This document shows, piece by piece, positions 35,771 to 47,870 of a stretch of 64,000 bases of DNA (positions within the stretch are counted from its first letter, which is position 1; each line of letters begins with the position of its first letter). A program made the translations under genes and the position numbers. The notes beneath the pieces are model-generated. The model saw only the letters and a list, made by a program, of their open reading frames with translations. It was not told the DNA's origin and did not search any database. The DNA comes from Chamaecyparis obtusa (lineage: Eukaryota > Streptophyta > Pinopsida > Cupressales > Cupressaceae): assembly GCA_027943335.1 (NCBI GenBank), contig BSBK01001879.1, positions 1,446,501 to 1,510,500 on the forward strand. The letters run 5' to 3'.

Positions 35771-38700
35771 CTAAACACTTAGTCTTTTGGAAGGATATCT
35801 AGGTGCACCTTCAAAGAATTTATATATTTCTTCAACCCATGTCATTAGTCCCTCTTGTCTCTCACTTACTTTATTTAAATATTTCCAAAACACTTTTATT
35901 GTTTGACATATGTCTTTGATCAAGGTCTCAAAATTGTCAAGTTTTGGCCCTTCATATACCTTAACCAAAACCTAGAAGCATTTCTTCTTTATTATTTTCA
36001 GGTCCATAATAATCCTTTGCCACTTATCAATCTGCACTTCCAGCCCTTCCTGATCACCTATCATGTCCACCAATTTTGTGACCTCCTAAAGAATGACTCT
36101 AAACAACCTCAAAATTGCTTGGATATTGGCCTTCTTGAACTCTTCAAAATCAGACTTCCAATATGAACAAACATGAATGAAATAATGTGGTATATATGTT
36201 GGCAATTCTGGTACATTTCTCTTCTCTATGTCAATTGGACCTGCTATCTTTGCAAAAAATTTCTTCAATGCTTCATGTTAATGCCTTTATTTTTTCTTCA
36301 TCCTTATCCATGATTCCTAAGGCATGTTTTAATCCAATTATAGCCAAATTTTTACTCCCTTCCCTTTTAGGTTCACCTAAATCAACTTCATGAAAATTAG
36401 AATCTTCAGGATTTTTCTATACAATACTAGCATTAATAGTTGGTACTACCACCTATGCTTTCCACCAGCCTCTATGGTCTTGAGTGACATAATAAATTAT
36501 TTTTGTGGGAGTGCTAGATTATCTTCCATGGAAATTTTTCCCTAAGATATCCATGTTTGTGTCTTCTTCCTTAGTATATACCCTTCTCCTTGGCTATATC
36601 TCCTTGGTGAACCATGTGGGCTTGGTGAATGCAGTAACTAGCTCATATGGGGAAATTTTCAAAATAGAAGTCATTTCTCTTTCTACTCAAGCTTCTACCT
36701 CTTCTCCGTATTCTTCTTCTATCTCTAGAGATTCTCTTATTTCTAAATTTTCTTTGTCCTCTAGCTCTCCCTATTTTTATTCATTAGGTCATTCCTCAAT
36801 GGTAGGATTTGGTTCTTCTGGTACGTCCTCATGAGGAGGATTACTCTCTTCTCTTTCTGACTCTTTAAGATATTTTTGGGCTTCTAAATCTTCAGATGAG
36901 CTTGTCAATATCTCCTCCCATAAACCTATTGCATGTCTCATCCTTTTATGTGAGGAAAGTGTAGAACTTGTTAGTGAAGGGGCTTGAGTGGTTGGAATTA
37001 AAGAAACTATGGGAACAAAAGGTAGAGGAATCAAAACTCAAATTGAAGGCAGAGGTGTAGGATGTGAAGTTGGTGGAGGTGTCGGTGTAGGAAGTTGAGA
37101 TCATGTTGTTCTTCTATTATATCTACTGCAATCTCCTTGTCAATGGGTCTTCTTATGGTAAATCCCCTTGTTCTGATTCTGACATTTTTTTATCCTACAG
37201 ATCTTAAGTATCTTCTTCTTCTACCTCCTTCTCTACTTCTACTAACTCACCTGTGGGTAGAGGCATTTGTGTATCTGGCTCTTTTTCAGAAGTTGGTTCT
37301 TCCAATGTATTTTCAATATTGGGGATGGTAAATTATGACATAAGAGGAGTAAAATTAAATGGCACCTTTTATTCAATATTTGTCTTTGCATTTTGTATAG
37401 ATTGTTCTTCCATTTTATTCTTGAATCCATGGATGTCTTCAAAATCAAAAACATAAAATTTATTTGGACCAAGGGAATCCCATGGATCTATTTGCTCATC
37501 TTGTGAACCTGTACCTACATCACTCATAACATTCTCTTCTTGAACTCTTCTTTTAGTTGTTGTTGTTCATGATTGTGTTCTTCTTACCAAGGGCATATGA
37601 TCTTCTTCCTCTGCTTGTATAGTTTCCAACTGAGGGGATGAAGATCTCTTTCTCTTGTATACCTTCCCGTATTCTACTTGGATAGTTATAGGTCATATGA
37701 CTTTTATTTTTGGGGACCTTCCTGAGGTAGATGCTTTCCCTTGGTTGATAGATGACTGAGTAGTAGGTGGAGTAATAATCCCCATCATTCTTCTTCTATC
37801 TAGTTTTTCCTTTCATTTTGAGCCATATACTTATGGTTGATCATGTTTGTAAACAACTTCTATCTTTTGAAGAGCTACCCCTTTAAACTTGGGCATCATT
37901 AGTTTCTCTCCCTTCCTCTTTTCTCCTTTATATGGTGGATCAAGTTGTAGATTCATAGATATGTGATCCATTTTGAATGGCCTTCTAATCCGGTCATTGG
38001 TAGTATTTATTACATGTCTGACCTTGAAATTGATATCACCATTTTCTTTCTTATCTACCTCTGCATTCAAAATGAAGCTCGCATATATCTTAACTTCATT
38101 ATACAATGGATCCAAAACATTTTCAGTATCCATATCCCATACTCTGGGTGGAATGTAAAGGAGTAGGGAATATTGTCAAGCTCAAGAGACATGTTGTAAT
38201 AGTCTCAAATCATGACCTCATAGTCATCTATACATTTTATCCAATGATCTTCAATGTGAGGCTCATGAACATAACACCTTCCCATGATGTGGTTGTAAGT
38301 TCCTATGGGATCAAACCTAGTTCTTATCATATTAAATAGTTGCAAGGTACATTTGTCCCATTCAAAGGCCAGAGACTTGCACACTTTCATGTCTTGCAGA
38401 GAGTGAGGGCCAATGGAAATGGGGAAGTCCCAATAGTGTTTCTTATTATGCTTAATATGTTCATAGGTGTCAAAAAATTTCCTATCCATCTCCAAAAGAA
38501 TTATTTTGTTTGAGGGGTACCTAGGAATCTTTTTTGTTGTAAGATTACACCCTGCCACTCTGATATATGTGAAAGTTTTATACTGATATAATAGGCACCT
38601 ATTTCCTAAACTTTAGCAATAGCCTCCTCTGAGAGTCTCTTTGCATAATCACCCTCAATTGAACAGATGATTGTGAAGAAAAAAAACATCATTAACAATC

Positions 38701-39525
38701 CTATATTTTTTGCTATTTTCATCCTACTTGTCTTTCCTAACTAGTTGTGAATATACATGGAATGGTCATGCATCAGATAAGCTCCCCTTTTCACTAACCT
38801 AGGGTATTCTTCCCTGGAGGAAATTATATAGACAATGTAGGAAGTCATGTAGAACCAAGTATTGTTCTTTACTTCAATCAAATTCTCATATAATTTATCA
38901 CTAATAATCATGGCCCAATCAAATCTATCCCTTCTCCCCTTCATCATCTCAATCAACAAAATAATCTAGGGTTCAAGCTGGATTGATTGAGGAAACCCAT
39001 ATAGTTTTCTCAGCATGGTAACTGTGACTTGGATATCATCCTTCAAATATCCCCTTATGTCTATTCTATCCAAATTTTTCTTGGGTAGGGGTTGCATAAG
39101 ATACTCCTCGTTTAAAATTTCATAAGCGAGTTGAGTGTTATTGTTAAACCATTGAAAACCCTTGTCAATGGAGAATGCATAGAATTTTTCTACCCCTTTA
39201 GGTAAGTGAATGACATCCTCAATGTTGTTCAGCCTGATGTCAAGGAAAATGTCTCATGTTTTATTCTTCACTACCCTCTCATCAGGAACATAGTGTTATG
39301 TGAGGGTCATGATCAGATCTAAAGATAATATTGATACTGGATGTGTTGCAAGATTGACCAGACTTGAAAACACAAGAGAAGTACAGTCATTCAATCTTCC
39401 ATTAGGGTTGGCACACCTAGTGAGATAATCATTCTAGTCCACATTCCTTGTGTATGTATCTATAATTTTTTGTGAAGGTTCCCAACCTTAGAAGGAGCAT
39501 GGTATCCTTTGACCAAGAACTTCAT
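35771..39525 (-). pseudogene. LTR-encoded gene of unrecognised family (right copy)
   Basis: This is the counterpart of 17,192-20,875, with the same start (ATG ending at 39,525, M-K-F-L) and the same block order: 38,959-38,741, 38,558-38,205 (with CTLQLFNMIRTRFDP and HIEDHW), 38,133-37,831, acidic blocks at 37,472 and 37,034, and 36,268-36,086. It retains a block of about 400 bp (36,640-37,040) absent from the left copy, encoding a Ser/Thr/Glu-rich segment (LTSSSEDLEAQKYLKESERE). It lacks about 290 bp near the C-terminus. Many stops and frame changes make it inactive. Being inside the 5' LTR it would precede gag on the same transcript. No domain recognised. Confidence 0.6.
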
Positions 39526-40579
39526 GGCTAGTACAACTATCATTTTTGGAATTCTGCAAGAAAACAAGAAACTATTAGAAAATATATATTGAAAATAACT
39601 AAAAACTAAGCAAACAAGTCTCAATGAATCCAAAGAATCAAACCCAGTAGCTTGAAACCATCTAGAACAAGTTTAACTCTATTTTTTAGTGTCTCAGAGG
39701 TGTGGACACTGAAGATATCACAAGCCTCTAAAAGGCCAAAAAAATGAATGCTTTGTGAATGTGGGATTTTAGAGTTGCGGAGCTCAAAAAAAGGTGTGGA
39801 AATGTCTGTGCAAAAAGGAAAAAGGTTAATGGAAAGCAAAAAATGGAGTTTTAATGTTTCATAGTGCAAAAAGGTTATTGGAGACTGAAAGATTGAAAGT
39901 GCGAGAAGAGTTTGATGGCCTTATCTTTTGTTTTGCAAGGTTTGAGGGTATGAAGGGTCCTTCAGAGGCCAAAAGGTTGAATATCCGAAAGTAACTTGGT
40001 AGTTTGAACATTTTGTAGGTGTTTCGGTGGTGCTCAATATTGTCGGAGGCTAAAATTTTAGATGGTCGAAGAGCACTTTGAAAAGTTCCAAGTGATGATG
40101 TTTTTGAGGTTTTAGTGGCTGAAATTTTGTGTCGACAATGACTTATTCAAAAATGCTAAGGAAAACCCTAAAAGTGTTCAAAATTGAGCAAAGCCCTTTT
40201 AAATGATGAAGCCTAAATAATAAGGCACTAAAATCAAACCCTTGAAAAACCTAGAAACCTCAAAACAAGCCAAAATAAGAAAAAGCCTAGAAGAAAAACC
40301 CTACCTACAAAGAAGGGCACTAAAAATAAATCCACGATGAGCTCAAGGTGGAATAACGACCAACAAGACTAATGCAAAGAAAAAAATGATCAATCACAAG
40401 ATCAGATAACTTGTTGGATAAGGACATGAAATCAAACTCAAAGCTCAAAAACATAGTTGCAGAATGAGGTAAAAAATGAACCCTTAACACTTTTGTAACC
40501 GTTAGGCCTGGTGACATCTTCACTAGGTTTCACACTTTTGGACTCTAAAAGTGCTAAGCCTGGTGAGCCATACATCATC

Positions 40580-40780
40580 AGTCTTTTGGAGGCCAAAAGT
40601 CCAAAAGGACTTTGGACTTTCGGAGATTCAAACCTTCGGAGCTCCAAGGAACATTGAAAGGTCAAAAGTTTGAAAAAGACTTTTTCCTTAGTTGCGCAGG
40701 TTTAGATTTTTGGACGTTCAGACCTTTGGAGCTCCATGAAACATTGAAAGGCCGAAAGTCTGAAAAAGGCTTAAAACACA
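40580..40780. repeat. Tandem repeat (~85-90 bp unit) in U3 of right giant LTR
   Basis: Two units, each with (T/A)CCTT(C/T)GGAGCTCCA(A/T)G(G/A)AACATTGAAAGG (near 40,632 and 40,715) and a following GAAAAAGACTTTTTCCTTAG-like block; also present as two units at 21,940-22,140. Confidence 0.5.
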
Positions 40781-40922
40781 CATTTTACAAAGGTTTTCCC
40801 TAAAACTCATAAAACCAAGGGACCAAACAAGGAAACCTAAATATTAAGAAAGACAAAACAAGAAAAATGAAGGGGGGGCCATGGCCAAGTGGCCAAAGTG
40901 GGGTGCTTTTTGTGGAACCCCA

Positions 40923-41139
<217 letters not shown>

Positions 41140-43281
41140 TTTTATTTACGAGTCTTAATTTGGTTTTCTAGGTTTATTTATGTATGAAATTTATTTTTCT
41201 ATTTTTGTGTGAAAAGTATTTCATTATATCCTAATGTGAAAGCCATTATTTATGCAATGAATGATTTTCTATTCTTTTCAAGATATTAAATAAATACAAA
41301 GTTTATGAAATAATCCCTCGAGTTAATATCCAACAATATAATGACAAAATGAATAGAACAAACCAACTTTACAAACACCTTCTCAAAGGAGAATAGAATA
41401 ATTTAAATGTATTATGCACTTAAAGAACTAGGATTTCTACTCACTAGGATACAATAATTGGTAGAAAAACAAAAATACCTATGGTTGGATAGCATAAGTA
41501 GAGACTGCACCTAAAATTTTAAAAATCCTTACAACTTGGAGTCTCCTTAACCACCAACTGCAAACAAGAGTTTATCCTTCACTTATTTTTTGTTGATATT
41601 GTGAATGCTCCTAAGAGATAAAATATTTCACCCAAAATCCTTACACCATCTTTTGGAAAGAAACAACAACCTAGAAAACCAAAATGAAATGGACAAATCC
41701 AAAACCTGACAAAATCATATGTCTAATGACAATTGAAGGAAAATAACTGCTAATGGTGTATTCTCTTAAGGAGGATGTAGGGTATGTGAAAAATACTTCT
41801 TGGAATGACCAACTACTCCTAACCTATGTATTGTAAACTTACTAGGGAAAAGAGGGTACTAAACAAAACCATTGATGGGTATGTTAAAGTAGCTTCCCTT
41901 CCTAATCCATTTTTCTCATGAAGCAAGGATGACCAGCTGGAAAAAGGAGACAAGCACAAGTCTATTAGGCAGTAAGGAAACTGCCCATGCATTATGGATA
42001 TTGAATGCTACCCCTTTTAAAAAACAAAACTCTGACGATGTCTAGGTAGGAAAGTCCTATTTATTTTTTGGTACAGCTTCATGTTTGAAGGTGAACATGA
42101 CCAGGGGACATTCAAAAAACCTTTACCAAGAAATATGTTGCATAGGACATCCTCTTAAAAATGTTGAATCTGAGTGACACATTAGTTTCAATGTTATTTT
42201 CTATTTATTCCTCATTCTGTAAACCAAGAAGAGATTTTGTTATCCTTGCTGACTTGCACACTTTTTCACACTATTGTCCCTCCAAAAATCTTCCCACTTG
42301 GGATGATGATTTAACATCTAGAGAACAAAAAAAATCTTCAAAATATTCCCAAAAATAGGCTTCATCAATTTCCTCTAGGAAATCCCTTCAGTCAGGGTTT
42401 GCCTTTTGTGATTGAGGTTACCTTCTCTGCTTAGATCTTCTTTAAATACCTAATTATTCTCACCTTCAAATTGCTTAGTTTGGTTTTTGGTCATTATTTT
42501 GATATCCAATGACTATTTTGACATTGTGAGTCAACGTGGTCTTCTCCCCATCATCATAAAAGAAAGGAAGGTTGTTAAAAAGAGGCAAGATCTGCATTCT
42601 TAAATCTCTTTTCTATAGGACCTTCTTCTTTGCATTATTTCTCATTGCTACTCTTCTCATCTAGGGTGGGAGATTATTTCTATTTTTTCTTATTACTATA
42701 GGCTCTCAGATGATGTTTTTTCCTTCCTCTCAAGGTCTGTTAGATTTCAAAACAATGGGTCTGCCCTTGAAAAATGAAAAGGTATACACACTAGAATACT
42801 ATAGGAAGAGAATCTTCTACAAGTAAGAGGAAGACAAATGATGTATGCATGCCATATTGCTTCCCTATATAAATCTCCTTGGTGGGAAGCGGAGCTTGGA
42901 TTTTTAGAGATAATTAGGCCATCACAAGGTATATTAGGAAGCATCTCCTACTTAAAAATATTTTAAGTTAAGGTAGAAAAAAAAATTCCTACACTAACCA
43001 TGAGAGGAGGGTCATTTAAAAATTTCTCATATATTTGTAACATAAATAACATGCATATGACAACATAGTTATTAATGTGGGGAAAACTCTTTCATGAGAA
43101 AAAAACCCACACTCCAAAAGCCACCCAATATATTATCCAAAAATTAATAACATATTACAATATACTTTTAGAGAAAGCTTCTCTCAGAAGTATCACTAAC
43201 TAGAGATCTGGAAGTAACTGAATAGATATAAGAATCTTACGCCTACCCCCATCTCATGCATCTAATATATAGGAGATATAA
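41140..43281. other. No recognisable gene; target DNA of the young copia
   Basis: AT-rich DNA with many stops in all frames. A stretch near 43,075-43,125 (TGGGGAAAACTCTTTCATGAG) resembles LTR sequence and may be part of an older LTR that continues after 49,279. The minus-strand frame at 42,944-42,747 has no recognised similarity. Confidence 0.5.
43277..43281. other. Target-site duplication, left (TATAA)
   Basis: TATAA immediately before the LTR at 43,282; the same five bases follow the other LTR at 49,275-49,279. Confidence 0.9.
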
Positions 43282-43634
43282 TGTAAGATTTCACAAATGT
43301 GCAAATCCACAAAAAACCAAGATCACCTGCAAGCAAAATACCAGAAGCTGGAGCGAAAACCTAAGAGAGAGAGAGAGCAAGGGTTTTGAGAATCTCAGCG
43401 GTGTGAGAGAAAAATTGTATTCCCAAAAGTATGAACAATAATTACAAAAAGCGGCTTATAAGGTGAGAAACCCTAAAGCCGGAGAAAGCTAGGTTTGTGC
43501 ATTTAATAATTAATAAACTTATTAATTATTATGCACCTAAATGACAAGCTTAAGTGAAAAAAGAATAATAGTGACCTTTAATAATTAAATCAGATAGACT
43601 TAATTATAAAGGTAAATATACTATTACTCTAACA
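43282..43634 (-). repeat. 3' LTR of young copia
   Basis: 353 bp, identical to the 5' LTR except A at 43,410. Carries the same TATA, telo-box and palindrome as described for the 5' LTR. Confidence 0.97.
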
Positions 43635-43643
43635 CCCCCCCTT
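43635..43643 (-). other. Polypurine tract of young copia
   Basis: On the minus strand AAGGGGGGG immediately precedes the LTR start TGTTAG; the expected plus-strand DNA synthesis primer. Confidence 0.85.
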
Positions 43644-43841
43644 AAGCGAAGCTCAGGAGGAAGCTAACCTAGCACAACTAAGAAAGCAGGAAAATGGGTC
43701 CCGGCAACAAGGCCTGATCAGGTACCCAACAACAAAGAAATCTCTGTGAACCGGGGAAATAGAGAAAACCCAGTGGGAAAAACCCTACCCCAAAAAGAGA
43801 TACAACAACATGCTGAAAAGAAACATGAAGGAAGGAAGGAC
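43644..43841 (-). other. 3' untranslated part of young copia internal region
   Basis: About 200 bp between the gag-pol stop and the polypurine tract; no motif recognised. Confidence 0.6.
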
Positions 43842-46800
43842 TCAACAAGACCCCCCAAGGACAACTTCCGTCACCCCAAGCATAGAACGCAACTGAAGAT
43901 AGCGCGGAGATGCAAAGGGTTTGGTGAAGATGTCAGCAACCTGCGCGTCAGTGGGAATGTACTCCAAAGTGAGAACACCATCCTGAATCTGCTGACGGAT
44001 GAAGTGCATATGAAGCTCAATGTGTTTAGTGCGCTGATGCTCCACCGGGTTGCGGGAAATGTGAATAGCACTCTGATTATCGCACCACAGAACAGTGGGA
44101 CGATCAGGAGGAAAACCAAACTCAGTCATCAACTGCCGAAGCCATAAAATCTCCTGACTAGCATGAACTGCCGCTCTGTACTCAGCCTCTGTAGATGAAA
44201 GTGCTCGAGCGTTCTGCTTCTTGCACGACCATGTGATAGGACCAGAGCCAAGACAAAAAACAAAGCCAGAAGTAGACTTCCGATCATCAACATCACCAGC
44301 CCAATCTGAGTCAGTGTAGCCAACAATGTGAGGAGCCCCTGATGTGTAGTGAATGCCATACATAAGTGTGCCCTGAATGTATCTCAAAATACGCTTGGCA
44401 GCTTGCCAATGACTCTCATGAGGCTCATGTGAGAACCGAGAGACTAGACCAACTGCAAAGGAGAGATCAGGACGAGTGTGTGTCAGGTATAACAAACTGC
44501 CAACCAACTGCCGATACAAAGTAGCATCCACTGAAGGCGTAGTGCAAGAGGTAGACAAAGTAACACCCGACTGAAAAGGTGTGGGAGCAGGCTTGCAATC
44601 AAGCATATCAAAGCGCTGAAGCATGTCAAGAGCATACTTCTGCTGGTAAACAAAGATCCCAGTAGGTGACTGCACAATCTGTAGACCCAGAAAGAAGTGT
44701 AAAAGACCAAGGTCTGTCATCTCAAACTGCTCCATCAATGCGCACTGAACATCCTGAATCATAGAAGATGAGCTACCTGTGATGAGAAGATCATCAACAT
44801 ATAGCACAAGTATCAAAATCTCATCCTCAAGACGCTGAATGTAGACTGTAGGATCGGAATGACAGCGTGTGAATCCTGTAGAAAGCAAAAAAGAGTCCAT
44901 CTTCTCATACCAAGCCCGAGGGGCCTGTTTGAGACCATATAAAGAACGCCGAAGTCTGCAAACCAAGGAGGAATCCTGCACAAATCCTTGAGGCTGCTCC
45001 ATGTAAATCTCCTCACTAAGATCACCGTGCAAGAAAGCACTCTTCACATCCATCTGAAAAATGGGCCATCCCTGAGAAGCTGCGAGGGATAAGACAAGGC
45101 GAATAGAGTTCATCTTAGCGACAGGGGCAAATGTCTCAGTGTAATCAATACCCTCAACCTGTGAAAAACCCTTCGCAACAAGACGTGCCTTGTACTTATC
45201 AATAGAACCATCAGCAGCAAACTTAGTACGATACAACCACTTGCATCGCACTAACTTTCTTCCCTTAGGAAGCGAACAAAGATCCCAAGTATGATTCTTC
45301 ATCAAAGAAGAATACTCCTCCTCCATAGCACTGTCCCACTCAGTATGTCCTGTCGCTGCCCCAAATGTCTGAGGATCACCACAAATAGCATGACTCAGAA
45401 GACTGGAACCTGCAATATGAGACCGGGTGCGACGAGAGGTGGAAGGGTCACCAGCCAGAGATCCTGCAGCATCAACTGTAACACAAGCCCATCTAGGCAT
45501 CTGTGGAGGATCCTGTGGTGGAGGTAAATGGGGATCACCAAGATCTTCATCCTCATCATCCTGAAACACAACGGGAAGAGAGGAGGGAGTAGTGGTGAGT
45601 GAAGTAAACTCTGGAAGCGGAGTATCTACTGCAGGAAGGCGCTCATCAAACTGGACATCCCGTCGAAACAGGACCTCTCTGGAATCAGGATCAAACAGCC
45701 TATATGCCTTAACATCCTCGCAGTAGCCAACAAAAATGAGGTGTCGGCTCTTCCGCTCCATCGCTTTCCTCTGAGCGTCAGGCACAAATGCCCATGCTTC
45801 ACTGCCAAAAACTCGAAATGAAGATACATCAGGCTTGACATGAGACCAAGCCTCCTCAGGAGTCATATGTCGAACTGCCTTGTGAGGCATCCGATTCTGA
45901 ATATAGTTGGCACAATTGACTGCCTCTGCCCAAAAAGACGAATCCATGGACCTGGACTGTATCATACAATTAGCCATCTCCCGAAGTGTTCTGTTCTTTC
46001 TCTCTGCCACACCATTTTGCTGAGGGGTGTAGGGCACTGAAAACTGATGCTGAAGACCATGTTCAGAGCAAAAATCTCGGAAAGCCTGATTCACATACTC
46101 CCCCCCATTATCTGTGCGTATCCGGCGAATAGAAAGACCAGATTGCTTCTCCACAAATGTCTTAAAGACTCGAAAGGAATCAAAGACATCAGACTTGTAC
46201 TTCAAAAAGTACACCCATGTGCGCCTGGAGAAGTCATCAATGAATGTGAGCACATATCTGGCACCAGAAAAAGAAGGAGTAGGAAAGGACATGAGGTCAC
46301 TATGAATCAACTCCAATGGTGCCAAAGCACGAGTAGCTCGTCCCTGAGGAAAAGGATCCCTATGTTGTTTGCCAAGAACACAACCCTGACAAACCCCATC
46401 AGTGCAAGTAATCTGTGGAAGCCCAAGAACAAGTGCCTGTGTGCTCATCTGCTGAAGATATCTGTAATTGACATGGCCCAAACGCTCATGCCAAAGTCTA
46501 CTCACTGAATCTGCATGTGCTATAAGACAGGAACCTGTGCCAACAGAAGACTCAAATCCATCAAATCTGTATAGGCGGGATGCAGTGTCAACACTCCCAG
46601 TAGCCACAATCATCTCAGTATCATGTAAGTCCCGAATAACCACATCATGTGGTGAGAACTCAACTGTCTTACCAGAGCCAGAGTGGCAAATCTGATAGAT
46701 AGACAGAAGGTTCGTCGAAATGTCGGGGACAAAAAGAACATCCTGAAGAGAACCCCCAGCTAATGCAACTGAACCAGAACCCAAAACCGAAAGATGAGAT

Positions 46801-47870
46801 GAGTTCCCAACAGCAATCTGCGAAGTAGCGCAAGGAGCAATTGAGGTGACCAACTGCTGAGTGTGAGTCATGTGGTGAGAAGCACCGGAATCAAGAATCC
46901 AGGTGGGCCCAGAAGTCATAGCTCGTGCAGTAAGAGCATGACCTTTCCCTGCAGGGGAGGAGGTGGACTGGGGAGCTGAAATGTGATGCTCCTGCATGGC
47001 TTCCTCTAAAGCCTCCAAACGTTTCCAACACCTGGAAACGGGATGTCCATCCTTGCCACAAAAGCTACAGGTCTCAACTGATTTCTTCTTAGTCTTGGAG
47101 GTAGACTCAGTAGACTTCGAAGAAGATTTACCCTTAGAAGGGTTTGCTGGAGGTTTGGAATCATTTTTCTGTGCAGGTTTGGAGGAAGACTCATTGCCTG
47201 CGGAATCTTTCTTCGGTTTGCCTTTCGGTTTTGGTTTCCCCTGTGAAGACTGAGCTACCAACGCTTGGCTAGAAGAGCCAGAAGCATCCATCTGTTGGAT
47301 CTTTGCCTGTTCCCGTGTCAACCGATCACAGAATGTCTCAAAAGAAGGCATGGTGTGCCGAGCACCCAAAGCATCCATGGTGGAGTAGAAAGTGGAAGAA
47401 AAGATCTGATACTGTCCTCGCAACTTTGAGAGTATCAAGAAGATACACTCATCATCTGTCTTTGTTTTCCCACATCCCTGCAAAACTGAACGCAGAGACT
47501 TGAACTTCATCAAGAAGTCCTCAATGGTGGGAAAGCTGGTAGGAGTCAAAGTAGTCAACTCTGCATCAAGCTGAAGTGCCCTGAACTCATTAACTGTGCC
47601 AAACAAATCTGAAAACTTGCCCCAAATGGCCCTAGGAGTGGTCAAACCTTCCAAGTGAAAGAGGAGACTGTCGGAGATGTTCAGTGCAATCAAGCCCATG
47701 GCTTCATCCATCTTATTCCTGTGCTGAAGAATCTCAAAGGGACGTTGCAGGACAGGTTGGTTCTCATCCAGACATGACCATAAGCCACGTGACATAAGAA
47801 GTCTGGTCATGTGTGCTTTCCAGGTATGATAATTATGCGGTGTCAGCCGGGTCACAGAGGGATCCGACAT
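43842..47870 (-). CDS. Ty1/copia gag-pol polyprotein, intact (1,342 aa)
   Basis: One open frame encodes all functions needed for retrotransposition. Gag (UBN2/DUF4219 type) covers about residues 5-200. A Lys/Ser-rich stretch is followed by a CCHC knuckle at 268-281 (CSFCGKDGHPVSRC). The protease active site DSGAS is at 327-331. The integrase finger has H461/H466 and C494/C497, and its core has D524, D587 and E623, the last pair separated by exactly 35 residues as in DD35E. RT shows the catalytic Asp in FQMDVKSAF (D941) and YVDD at 1,024-1,027. RNase H shows TDSDW (1,186-1,190), SSTEAEY (1,225-1,231) and CDNQSA. It ends LGGSC, TGA at 43,842-43,844. The ATG ending at 47,870 is the first in this frame to match the Gag start. 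Length is usual for plant copia. Gag and Pol share one frame without frameshift or stop. No missing key residue was seen. Confidence 0.97.
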   Translation of the reverse strand: MSDPSVTRLTPHNYHTWKAHMTRLLMSRGLWSCLDENQPVLQRPFEILQHRNKMDEAMGLIALNISDSLLFHLEGLTTPRAIWGKFSDLFGTVNEFRALQLDAELTTLTPTSFPTIEDFLMKFKSLRSVLQGCGKTKTDDECIFLILSKLRGQYQIFSSTFYSTMDALGARHTMPSFETFCDRLTREQAKIQQMDASGSSSQALVAQSSQGKPKPKGKPKKDSAGNESSSKPAQKNDSKPPANPSKGKSSSKSTESTSKTKKKSVETCSFCGKDGHPVSRCWKRLEALEEAMQEHHISAPQSTSSPAGKGHALTARAMTSGPTWILDSGASHHMTHTQQLVTSIAPCATSQIAVGNSSHLSVLGSGSVALAGGSLQDVLFVPDISTNLLSIYQICHSGSGKTVEFSPHDVVIRDLHDTEMIVATGSVDTASRLYRFDGFESSVGTGSCLIAHADSVSRLWHERLGHVNYRYLQQMSTQALVLGLPQITCTDGVCQGCVLGKQHRDPFPQGRATRALAPLELIHSDLMSFPTPSFSGARYVLTFIDDFSRRTWVYFLKYKSDVFDSFRVFKTFVEKQSGLSIRRIRTDNGGEYVNQAFRDFCSEHGLQHQFSVPYTPQQNGVAERKNRTLREMANCMIQSRSMDSSFWAEAVNCANYIQNRMPHKAVRHMTPEEAWSHVKPDVSSFRVFGSEAWAFVPDAQRKAMERKSRHLIFVGYCEDVKAYRLFDPDSREVLFRRDVQFDERLPAVDTPLPEFTSLTTTPSSLPVVFQDDEDEDLGDPHLPPPQDPPQMPRWACVTVDAAGSLAGDPSTSRRTRSHIAGSSLLSHAICGDPQTFGAATGHTEWDSAMEEEYSSLMKNHTWDLCSLPKGRKLVRCKWLYRTKFAADGSIDKYKARLVAKGFSQVEGIDYTETFAPVAKMNSIRLVLSLAASQGWPIFQMDVKSAFLHGDLSEEIYMEQPQGFVQDSSLVCRLRRSLYGLKQAPRAWYEKMDSFLLSTGFTRCHSDPTVYIQRLEDEILILVLYVDDLLITGSSSSMIQDVQCALMEQFEMTDLGLLHFFLGLQIVQSPTGIFVYQQKYALDMLQRFDMLDCKPAPTPFQSGVTLSTSCTTPSVDATLYRQLVGSLLYLTHTRPDLSFAVGLVSRFSHEPHESHWQAAKRILRYIQGTLMYGIHYTSGAPHIVGYTDSDWAGDVDDRKSTSGFVFCLGSGPITWSCKKQNARALSSTEAEYRAAVHASQEILWLRQLMTEFGFPPDRPTVLWCDNQSAIHISRNPVEHQRTKHIELHMHFIRQQIQDGVLTLEYIPTDAQVADIFTKPFASPRYLQLRSMLGVTEVVLGGSC

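Larger units (their letters stand above)
15781..40922 (-). mobile_element. Giant (25.1 kb) Ty3/gypsy Tat/Ogre-type retrotransposon with ~6.5-kb LTRs
   Basis: Two long direct repeats, 15,781-22,296 and 34,366-40,922, share TGTTGAGC(A/T)TCATTTTTAC at one end and GTGGAACC(A/C)CA at the other. They bracket a 12.1-kb internal region whose minus-strand fragments run gag, protease, archaeal-type RNase H-like, RT, RNase H, integrase from right to left. So the right repeat is the 5' LTR and the left is the 3' LTR. By eye the LTRs are about 85% identical over their first 200 bases, so the element is old. Both outer flanks are TG/TATG microsatellite (GTATG at 15,776-15,780 and 40,926-40,930). Neither a clear PBS nor a polypurine tract is preserved. 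Later insertions sit at 23,189-24,659, 28,127-30,856 and, nested in that, 28,266-29,870. Confidence 0.8.
34366..40922 (-). repeat. 5' giant LTR (6.6 kb)
   Basis: Collinear with 15,781-22,296. In element sense it starts TGGGGTTCCAC at the right end and ends GCTCAACA at 34,366, directly upstream of gag. It carries the second copy of the LTR gene at 35,771-39,525 and tandem U3 repeats at 40,580-40,780. Confidence 0.8.

Noticed and set aside
42747..42944. Possible host exon
   Set aside because: Isolated 65-codon frame without splice context or recognised motif in stop-rich DNA.
43746..47503. Many plus-strand and out-of-frame small ORFs across the young copia
   Set aside because: Shadows of the intact gag-pol frame on the minus strand.
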